This document shows positions 25,990-37,300 of a stretch of 64,000 bases of DNA, piece by piece (positions within the stretch are counted from its first letter, which is position 1; each line of letters begins with the position of its first letter). The position numbers and the translations under genes were made by a program. Source of the stretch: Schistosoma mansoni (Eukaryota > Platyhelminthes > Trematoda > Strigeidida > Schistosomatidae); the NCBI RefSeq assembly GCF_000237925.1, contig NW_017386133.1:1-64000 (forward strand), in the 5' to 3' direction. The notes beneath the pieces are model-generated. The model was not told where the DNA came from. It worked only from the letters and a program-made list of their open reading frames with translations, and did not search any database.

Positions 25990-26478
25990 CATTTATTTGA
26001 ACACATAAACACCGGTACAAGGAGAGGCCGAAATGGATATGAGCCGCACAAAATAGTTACCATTCGATTTGTGTGTAGGCTGTAATACTTTCAAGGTGCC
26101 GAAACAGAAACAGGTGACTTCCTTGGAGGTACACTCCCCGAGGCTTTGACCCACAGGTCTAATCCTCGATACAGTGGAGCAACGTCAGGAGACCCAGTTC
26201 CACGGTGGCCGATGATCAAGAGTAGGTTGACACTCCATTTATTCCCTGGGGATCCTGAAGCCAATGCGCATCACTGGTTTAGAATCAGAGTTTTCCAACC
26301 TACGTAGGTGGATCGCCGTGCCCACTAACCCGGTTTAAGTGCCGGACATTCTCTTTTCGTCCTTCCAGTTTCGTAAACAACAACAACCCCACCGCGAGAA
26401 GCAAGTGGCCAAATGAGAGAATTTCAAGAGGAAGAGAGGGCTCTCCACACCCACGACCGTACCACGGCTCTTGTAGGC
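25990..26478 (-). mobile_element. 0.5 kb non-autonomous retroelement, copy C
   Basis: Same family as copies A, B, E and F, more diverged. Its tail is at 25990-26020 (CATTTATTTGAACACATAAAC on the plus strand) and its 5' end is near the GTACCACGG tract at 26460. It lies just inside the inner edge of the left arm, in the unique spacer. Confidence 0.7.
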
Positions 26479-26859
26479 GTATGAAAGACAATAAGATTCG
26501 GTAGGAATTCGTGGAGTAAAAAAACACGAGACAATTTTAAAGCTCAAGATCTAGAGAGAAACGAAAAGTAAATGTATTTGCACTATTGTGATCGATTCTC
26601 AGATATCATCCAACATCTCTAGCAATTGGTTAAGATAAACGTGCAGACTCAAAACTAGTAGTCCGCACCTACCAATACGGCTCAATCAAACATTCAATCA
26701 CTTCGTGGACTGGTGCCAAATCTTGGTTTTCGCTGTCCCTAGCTTTATTACAGCCCAATCCTGCATCGACAAACGTCACGTGTTAGGGCAGGAGGTAGTT
26801 CGACGACATAATAATCTTCCAGTCATACAAGTCAATGGACGTTTGCTATCTCACTAACA

Positions 26860-27450
26860 AATTTGGCATCTTTGCCTAGTACTCTGAGCCCAACCTCAGC
26901 ATTTCTTACTTGGCAATCCCAACACATGGGAAATGTTTCAAAGGTATCGACGACCGAATACTAACAACTAACGGACACCTACTTTTAAAGGCCTTAATTT
27001 AAAACCATAAAGTAGGAAGGATTGAAATGCTTTGGTTGACAGGCAGACATCTCGGTTACTCCACAGAAGCCGTAAGTTGACAAAAGACAAGTGAGCTTTC
27101 TGAAACCGTGTCGAAATTTCCTCAGGCACCGACCGAACAAGTCTAGCGAGACTTCGAAGATAAATGGAGTGTTTAACGGGCTCGAACACTTCAGTCTCTA
27201 TCATTAGTTTGGATGTCAACACAGTCCTCAAGCAACATCTTGCATTTAGACGGAGAAAAGCACATCCCAAACATCCTTGATTTTTCGCGCAAGGCGATTA
27301 GATGACACTGTATTCCCTCAGAGAACTTCGTCATCTGCGTATTGTAAGTAGATATATAGACCTTCTGGTAGGAGAGCGGTTCCTGAAGAGTCATGGTGAC
27401 AGCGTTATTTATAATAGGATATCTATGAAAATATCAAATAAGGACGGGAA
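26860..27450 (-). pseudogene. LINE reverse-transcriptase C-terminal relic
   Basis: On the minus strand the first frame has a decayed catalytic box (YADDE near 27330) and then GMCFSPSKCKMLLED. A second frame (27270-26968) reads EVFEPVKHSIYLRSL, then RFQKAHLSFVNLRLLW. This matches the order YADD ... [12 protein letters not shown] ... FVYLGSYIS ... [14 protein letters not shown] in the LINE at 31.5-31.9 kb. A frame change separates the two parts. Confidence 0.6.
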
Positions 27451-28352
27451 AAGGGATAATGTAGCTATCATAATTGCTTCAGGAAAACAAATATCTTTAT
27501 TACCCCTCTTACTTACTTTTTCTCTTTCTGATTGTTCCTCTATGTGAATCAAGCCAAGAGGACTTGCTATAACTATGGGTATTTCTGTGTTTTCTGTTTG
27601 TCCTCATAATGACATGATGATGGAACACCTAGTTGCTATTATCCTATGGGGTTGGGAGTGATAATAACAATTCTATGACATATTTCCCGGGGAAATGCAG
27701 CCTATCGCTACCATCAACAGTTCTCTGAGGGTGTCACATGCTTCTATTATTCCACACGTTATTGATTGATCAAGAGTCAAAACTAAAACACTATGCATAA
27801 TCAAACCATCGTTGTACAGTTTCAGGCATGACCATATTGTTAAGATTTCTGTCCATTCTTCTGTAGTTGTGTTGAGCATAAATTTAGATGTGTATGAGAA
27901 TTGAAAGCAGTCGAGTTATTAATTTTAATGCATGGAAGTTCAAAATTTACATTACACTTTTCTAAACTCATTTAAGGAAGCACAAGTTTTAGAAATATAA
28001 ATGCATAGTCATTTTAGTTAAAGCATGTGACTGTGTTTTGATGGTGTAAACGTTTTGTACCCAGGTTGATTCAGAATTATTAGTGTCAAATAAGTACTGA
28101 AAGATTTACAACTAATACTAGGACAGCATAAGAGGAACAATACTAAAGGAACTGTCTATTTGTACATTACAGGCTTTTCTATGATCTCATAAAGTTGTTT
28201 ATTTGCAAAAGAAGGGATAGGTTTACGCAACTAGAAACATATACCTAATCCCAGCTGTGAAAACATTCTTCCTTTCCTTGCATTTCAGGGCTAACGTAAC
28301 CTAGCTGCGATCTTTCCTTGCTTTTCTTGTTTAATTCAACAACTAAAATCCA
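27450..28352. other. Upstream region of FARSA
   Basis: No repeat or exon is recognised. The FARSA promoter and 5' UTR should lie here. The sequence just before the ATG is C/T-rich (CCTTGCTTTTCTTG near 28315). Confidence 0.35.
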
Positions 28353-31300
28353 ATGGATATTCAGAACCTGATTCTTCTTGAGTTAACGGGTGAAAGTTAT
28401 TTTAAATCAGATAAACTGGCTGAAAAGCTTGGGGTCGATCACCAAATAGTTGTTGGAGGAATAAAAAGTTTGGAAAACTACAGTGGGGTACGTTCTTGAA
28501 AATGCTTATATATTTTGCTGTCTATAGATTATACAGTGTGAAGATGTGGTTGAGGTTATTTTACAGTTAACAGAAGAAGGTGATGAGATTTTAAACAGTG
28601 GCAGCCATGAATACAGAGTATACCGTGCTATCCCAGAATCAGGGATACCACAAAGTGATATTTTGGTTTGTTACTGATATCAAGTTTATAATTTGATAGA
28701 AAATATTTCCAGGTGCTAAAATAGGTATTAGCAAAGCCCTTTCGTCAAAGTGGATAGCACTCACCAAAAATGAGGCTGGTGTACCTTGTTTGCATCGTTT
28801 GGTAAGTGTGTAGTTACTGCGAAATATCATATTAGGTCCCAGAAGTCAAAGATGATGTGCAACAGTTGTTGTCAGATGTAAAAGAGTCTAGACGTCCCTT
28901 ACCAGATAACGAAAAGTCTCAATTGAAAAAACGAAAACTGGTTACCGAATTGTATGTTAATCTTATTTTCATCACAATCATAAGTTTATAGAAAGCACAC
29001 ATCCTACTTGGTACGAAAAGGTCCATCATTTTCAACAAATATAAAATCTGAAGAAACGGATTTATCATCTGAGTTGCTTTCCAGGTGAGAAATCATTGTT
29101 CATGCATAAAATCACAGTACTTTTGCCTCCGTATTTTGTGAAATATGAATTCTCCCAAGCCATATTATAATGACCTGGTACAATTTTGTGATTTCATACC
29201 TAATAGGATTTCACAGATTCAAAATAAGATATTCATTTTTTGTATTGTTTTCTTGAATCTTCCCATTGATGTTTATGACTGAAAATAGCCAGTCGCTTAT
29301 TGGCATATGTGCATTATTTGCGGATTACCTCGATATTGCCTTAAATCACGAACATTATAAGCACAAGCCAGTGGCTGTACAGACTCAGTAGATAAGTGGA
29401 TATCGCGATGGCGTTTGGAGTGAACGCTACTGAGTTCGAGTCTTGAAGTAGACATCAACTCAGGGATGCAAGTACATCCAGTTAGTGAATCCCGAATAGA
29501 ACTGAACGCGCGTTCTGATTTCCACTGCTGGCTATCATCCATCTTTGCCAAATCAATTTACTCGAACTCTTATATTTTATACCACTCGCAAAACATGTAC
29601 TTTAGACACATGGTCCAGTTCGATAGATTATTCTTATTGTTCGTAATTAAGTAATCTTTATCAATGATCTGAACAATGTGTATTCAGAAGTATATCGTTT
29701 ATACATATTTCCTTGTTAAGCAAACAATTATTTCATCTAGTTAATCACTCTGAAGACAAGTTTGATAGTTATCCTTATTCATTTACTTATAACACATGAA
29801 GAAACTTCGGTACGACAAGTCGCCAAGATAATTATTTATTTCGTATATGCAAATCTGGTACAACTGCGCAACAGGATAGAATGCACTACACAAAATACGG
29901 AGATGACATTATGAAGAAAAAAAATGATAGAAATTGAGTAAAATCGAAGAGACAAATGTAAATATAAAGAAAGATTTCTTGACCTTGAGTATGTGGATGA
30001 TATTGTAATATTGTGCAATAATACACAAGCTATACAAATCGCACTTAATCGACAAACGTTCAGTGTCTTTCAGAAATACATTACATTTTGGAAGTATTAA
30101 ATACCTTCTTCACTTTTAAACACATTATTTAGATGTGGTTCTTGTAACATGTATCTCAGCCTACCATTTTTATGATGACTACCATTGGAGAATATACTAA
30201 TGCTCTACTTTGTTTCCCTGCAAACTATATTCAGAATAATTCGGTTACATTCTTATTTTACACTGTCACTCATATATATTTCTTTATTCCTATTTTGTCT
30301 ATACTTATCTTCAATTCGCTCGACGCCTCATATATATTAAAAGTTCTGTACTTTCCGAACGATCTCAAATCGCTGATGCGACCTGGTCTCAAGAAAACGC
30401 GCTCGACAAATATCTTAATACTAGCGAGAGTCTTGGATCCTCAGGTTGGGTGTCTTGGTTTAGGGGAGTTTCGCTTGGTGTCCTTTGGAGCTTCATGGTC
30501 ACAGTTCGGATGGAAATACTACTTTCCGTAGCTCTGTAGAAATCATAGTCTGTTATTTGTTTTAGGCAACACTGTATAGGGTTCTCAACACCATTAATTG
30601 TCCTCAATAAGGCCAAAAGATATTTAATCTTTCAGGAAAATATTTAGTGGCCACAGGAGTTGTTAGTGTATGTTAGTTTAACCGTCCTTGCAATATTTAG
30701 TCTAGCCCTGCTCCTAGTAGCATTGTGTAACTGCAGATGGTGTCTCACCTAGTATAATACAATCTAATCAGTAGCCTCGACACTCAAATCGACTAACTTC
30801 AAAATCACCATCTTAGTGGTCCTACAAGTTTTAGTGAATATTCCAAAAACACATAGTTGAGTACTTGTAACCTTCACACATTCATGGGCTTTCAGTGGTT
30901 ATATCTAGCTGGTGTAAAGTCTGGTGACTTTCTGGCTAAGGAACTGACTGTGTTGTTTGCAAAGGTTTGGGAGCAAGAAAGTGTTCCAACATCATGGAAT
31001 GAGTCAATAGTCGTCCCTATCTTTAAAAAGGGTTCACGTTGTTCCTGTAACAACTATCGGGGGATAAGTCTACTTCCGATTGCGTCCAAACTATTGGCTT
31101 CTGTCATTCTTCGTAGGTTGTTTAAAACCCGAGAACGATTGACTCACGAGGAGCAGGCTGGTCTTCGTTCTGGTCGAGGATGCATTGATCACATCTTCAC
31201 CCTCCGCCAAATGTTAGAACACCGTCATACTTATCGCAGGCCAACAATCGTAGTGTTTCTTGATATCAGGGCTGCCTTCGATTCGTTGGACAGGACTGTT

Positions 31301-34300
31301 CTCTGGGATTGTCTATTGAAGAAGGGTGTGCCTGAGAAGTTCATTAACATCTTAAAGGCCCTGTATACGAACACCTCATGCAGAGTGAGGGCATACAACC
31401 ACCTTTCTCCCTTGTTCCATTCGAGCAGTGGGGTTAGGCAGGGTTGCCCAATCTCACCATTCCTCTTCAACTTTGCCATCGATGACATCCTGGAAACAGC
31501 TCTGATGGATGTAAGTAATGGCGGTGTGGATATGTCGCCTGGAGAACGACTTCTCGACCTTGAGTATGCGGATGATATTGTCTTACTGTGCGATAATGCC
31601 CAAGGCATGCAATCCGCACTTAATCAGTTGGCAATCAGTGTCCGCAGGTACGGCATGTGCTTTGCACCCTCCAAGTGCAAAGTACTCCTACAAGACTGAC
31701 AGGATTCTCATCCTGTACTCACCCTAGATGGTGAGCAGATTGAAGTAGTTGAGAAGTTCGTGTATCTAGGTAGCTACATAAGTGCTGGTGGTGGCGTGAG
31801 TGATGAGATTGATGCACGTATAATGAAAGCCAGAGCGGCTTATGCCAATCTGGGCCATCTTTGGCGCCTTCGTGATGTTAGTCTGGCTGTAAAAGGTCGG
31901 ATCTACAACGCGTCGGTGAGAGCAGTTTTGCTCTATGCTTGTGAAACCTGGCCTCTCCGCGTTGAGGATGTTAGACGTCTCCCTGTGTTCGATCATCGTT
32001 GTCTCCGAAGGATTGCTGACATTCAGTGGCAACACCATGTTAGTAATGCAGAGGTTCGGCATCGTGTGTTCGGGCGCAGAGACGATAATTCGATTGGTGT
32101 TACCATCTTGAAACACCGACTTCGGTGGCTTGGACATGTTTTACGAATGTCGTCCCAGAGACTTTCACGTCGTGCATTATTTGCCGACTCTGGGACTAGT
32201 TGGAAAAAGCGGAGAGGAGGTCAGTGTATGACATGGTGTCGTGGCATGAAAGAAAGCTGCAAAGGGCTAGCTTCTGTTGGTCCTTCACGACTCCCTGGCT
32301 GGGGTCCGAGAGATGGTGCAACACAGTGGCTAGAGACGTTATCAGATATGGCTCAGAATAGAAGCCAGTGGCGACCCTGCTGCAACCTTCTTTTACTTTC
32401 TTCATAAAGAGTGGTTCTAACTTTCTTAACTGAAAGAGTCTTCTGGTTGTACATTTCAGTCCGCCTTATCTTTTCATCCCTTCTCTTCTTACTTTCATTA
32501 TTTTGTGTGGCGCATATGTATCTGGTGCCCTTTTGTACCAATATATATGTGTTTAAATAAATAAAATAAATAAATAATTTATGTACATGTCACTCTTAAT
32601 CTTCCGAGAAATGTAATTATAATTTTCAACCACTTAAGTATTCAACTTAACTGAGAATTATTAAGTTCAATTCCCACTACATATAATTTAGAACGTTGCT
32701 CTGAAATAAGTGTGACTAAAATCCCAGTACAAATAACTACTCTGTCACAGTGTTATTAACTTTATCATTGTGAGTACCACTCCTATTCAAATTAATGTTC
32801 TGTTTTCATGTGGTTTGTGCATACATTTTCGTTAGTGGAGAATGGCAAACAGCTAAATTTAAGGCTTATAACTTTTACTCTCTTGGTGCCGCTTTACCAT
32901 CTGGACATCTTCATCCTCTTCTGCGTGTACGATCAGAATTCTGTAGGATACTTTGTGATATGGGGTATGTTGTTCATTTTTCTGTGTTTTGTCCTGATAT
33001 TTTTTCATGAGTTTAAGTCGTACCTCTTCCAAAATATGTGTGCTTGGTGTTTGTTTGATATCCGCTCACCACTTCTTGTTTAGTGAACACTTAATTAAGG
33101 AGCTGCTGTTGATTATCAACTGCTAAATTTGCAAAACACAAGGAATATCTGAGTGAATAATCGTTTCCAATATCTTCTTCAGACCACAGCTATAAATCCA
33201 TAAATATTATGTTACATTAAACGTTATATTAGGTCATACATATGCAAGTTATGGTTGATTAAGTTGGTGTTTTTCATTCAGTCGGTCATTCACAACGTAG
33301 AGCCTCGTACTCATGTACATTGACTAAAGTAGCTGTACCCCATTAGCACAGAGAGATGAAATCATCAGGTCAAATCCCAGAATAGTAAAGCTAGTAACAG
33401 TATCAATAGTAATAAGAAAGATTAGGCGTTAAAGACACTTTAAAAAGAAAATCTAAACTGGTGGAATAAAAACACTGAAAATTTTACGAGGAATCTAGAA
33501 GCTCATAACTTAGGGAAAAACAGTAAATGGATGCATTTGGACCATAGACCGAGAGGTTACGTGGCAGTCTGTCATTGAAAGGTGTATCCCAGAAGTACAT
33601 AAGCCTTGTGAAGGCTCTACTCTAACACCAGTCAAGTCAGAGCTTATAGCGAACTGTCATCTGATTTTCTAACCTCAAGTGGTGTCCGGCAAGGCTGTCC
33701 ACTATTTCCATTTTTGTTTGACTTCATAGACCTATTGCTGGAAATAACGCTCTCATCGACTGAATTTTTGGGCATTGATATCCTACCAAGAGTTTCACTT
33801 AGGGACTTAGAATACGCGGATGATATAGTCGTGTTTGGTGAAGACGCTAATACAATACAGAGTCTTTTGGTAGCACTGAAAAACAATGCAAAGATGCTTG
33901 GGGTGCGTTTCTTCCCCTCTAAATGTCAATTGTTGCTCCAGAACTGGCCTGCGTCAACACCTGAACTAAGGATAGAGAGTGAAGTAGTCGAACGCGTGGA
34001 CAACTTCACTTATCTTGGAAGTCTGATCAGCCCTAATGGGTTGGTGTCTGACGAAATCTCAACATGGATTCAAAAAGCTCGTTTGGCTTTTGCCAACTTA
34101 CGTCACGTATGGTGAAGGTAAGATATCCGTCTATCAATTAAAGGATGAGTATACTGCACAGCAGTTCTGTCTGTTCTACTTTATGGCTGCAAAACGTGGC
34201 CATTAAGAGAAGATAATCGTAAGCTGCTAGTATTTGACCTCAGATGCCTTGGAAATATTGATGAGGTTGTAAATCTTCATCGATTGAGATGGTTGGGCTA

Positions 34301-37300
34301 CGTGTTACGTATGCCTGAAAACTGATCACCACGCTGCACAATGCTGACTAGTATTGGGGATGGTTGGACTGGAGGTTAATAATTTACTACTCCAAACGTA
34401 TTTATTTTTATATTACCACGATTGTATGGTTGTGGGAGTTTTTGTTCGAATTCCTTTGAATGTATATCAATATATTCTATCTACATTCTAAATCTCAGCG
34501 TGTCACTCCCGTTGTCCTAGGCATTGCAGAATGTATTTGACAAGATGGGTGTGACTTTACCGTTGATTTGATGAAATTGACATGCTTTAAAATACCGAAA
34601 TCCTCATTATGAAACGCAACTGTCTTCCTATTTGTCAATTGCTCCAACATCGTTTTGCGTCGTGTGAAATAGAATTTCAATTTGCCAGTATAGTTCATAA
34701 AACCACCAAAAATTCATCAATCTGCCATCTAGTCTAACGTATCTTGGAACTTTTTCTCGGTGTTACAGAATAACTTAATCAGTGATATGAAACGCAGTTT
34801 TCTGTCATAACGCAGCTGTTTGTTTTTTGTGGTTGTCTGCAAATGATTGATCTCAGTAGAACAAAAACAATCTGTCTTCGATATATATGTTGGATTTAAG
34901 GGTAGTTGTGTAACCGTGTCTTAGTGTTGTGCATACTTGATTTTCGACTACCAGTTTGTAAGTAGTAATATGTCGCGATTTTCTCGTATGAGATATAGTG
35001 AGCTGTGAACCAGTTAATCATCATTAAATATTATTTTAAAATTGTCAACTACTTCCGGGTTGCTTTCATTGAGTTCATTTTTCTGAAAGCTTACTTGTCT
35101 TGAGTGCGTAGCTGTAATGCTAATAAGTTGCATTGGGAAGCATGGATGTTCACACATCGACTTGTAAATCACCCTTTGTACTAAGATTAAGGGTACTGAC
35201 CAGTCAGTTGTAAGAAATGTGGCGGTTGAAAAACTCTGGTCGAACATCTGAAAGGGAATTGTCTAACACACAGCTCCACTCAGTCAGATCTTACAAATCT
35301 TCTAACTAAAAGTATCATTGACCGCCAGCACAGCCTATTTGCAGATATTTATGGAGTATTCATATTCAGCGTTTCCAAATTAGGTCAGACATGTAGTGTT
35401 CAAGTCTAGGATGGATCGTAGAGACTAGACGTTATTTACTACTCATTTTGTATAGTGGTAGGTCTCAAAACAAGTAAAGCAATATCAGTGAAGAATGAGA
35501 TCCCATAGCCCTATGCTACAGTAGGCTAAGTTTGTGCAAATCAAGACTAATTAAAGTAAATGTATATTTGTCATCTTGATAGTTGGCTGAAGGATCATTT
35601 TCCCATTATTTACTACACAGTCATCATGGGTTGCTTTTTTAATGAAAAAGCATTCGCAAAAGCCTTCATAGGTTTTGAAAACTTTACGACGGTACCTTAG
35701 TTTTAAAAGACTTGATTTTCCATTTCTGTTCATCACATTCATTCCTCATCCTAAACATTTCAGGTTTTCAGAAATGCCTACGAACAATTATGTTGAATGC
35801 AGTTTTTGGAATTTCGATAGTCTTTTTCAACCACAACAACATCCTGCTCGAGATGCACATGATACATTTTTCCTTTCAGGTAAATTATTAGCCAGCTATT
35901 GACGTTTTGAGTTGAATTATTTGGTCTTTTTGTGTCCATGTGAAGATCTTCTATGGGATGGTTGGTTGGTTTGTTAGTTGGGCAGTACTGTTTTTATATT
36001 CTAACTATTGACAAAAGTCCATTGTCAAAGCGAATACAGGTAGTGCTAGTCTTCCTCCAACCGATCCGTTCACATAATCGATCAGGTGAGTGTAACGGTG
36101 TCGAGTTTGACGAGATGTTCCAGACGAAAGCAGACGGAATGAACAACATTCGCTCTGTGCATTAATCCGTTGATTGTATTACACTTTTATCGATATTTTC
36201 ACTGATCGACAGCATTAAAAGTTTAATCTAAATTGAATATGTTCAAAAACGATGACTGACCGAGTGGTATGCCAGCGCTTCGGGGAATGTCACTAACAAG
36301 TTAAGTATGTGCTCATATGTAATCGATTGACTAGAGTATAACTGTTGTTGTTTATTGTCAATAGTGTCTGATGCATTGGAATTAGAACTAATCACACCAG
36401 TTGGAATGGGATATGAAACTTAATTTGACATTCTGTTATGACTTGTCTTTGTTTAGATTACCTTTTCTATGACAGTTCAATGGATTACTTGTTTGGTTGT
36501 AGTTTGTTGATGTTCTCACCGAACTTGCAACCAACTAGTAATTACTAATTGAAGCTCCAAAATCATATCGTTTATGTTTTATAATGACTAACATACTATA
36601 TGGAAAATGCGATTATTTGGAATTTGTGTTGTTATGAACTTTTATTGTAAATTTAGAAATAAATTCTGACTTGATTTATAGTCTCATTTCTATTGTCTTC
36701 ATTCGTCATGATTACTATATTCTCATCTGTAGATCCTGAGATTTCAGATATTAACAAAACAGTCGAAACTTGTTACATTGATAAAGTTCGTACTGTGCAT
36801 AGTCAAGGTGCTTTTGGTAGTCGAGGCTATCAGTCACCATGGCTAATGGAGGAAGCGGAGAAAAATTTGTTGCGTACACATACAACAGCAGTGAGCGCCC
36901 GTATGCTCCATGCATTATCTAAAAAGGTAGGTGAAATCTTTCTACAGTGACAATAATTGGGCTTGTTTTCTTAAGAATGTCGACGGATTCTGTTCAAATA
37001 ATAAGCATCTGATGTTTTTTTTCGCGATTTACCAATGGCTGAATGTTTCTTTATCAGTTTTAACCCAAACCCAACCAATGCTTCTCAAAATATTCCATGT
37101 CAATCAAACCGATGGGAACTTGTGGAGTGTTCATGCTCTTGATTTGACAAAAAGAACGACGTTAGATGTGTTCCAAAACACTGATTACAATAAATAAACA
37201 CCTGACCTCAGTTGATCTGATAAATTCATTCAAAACCAGTGTATTTTCCAAGTTTCACTAGGTCTTGAAATACTGATCAACTCTTTTTTTTATTAGAGAG

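Noticed and set aside
31231-32137. Long minus-strand frames over the LINE
   Set aside because: Shadows of the LINE ORF, which has RT motifs on the plus strand.
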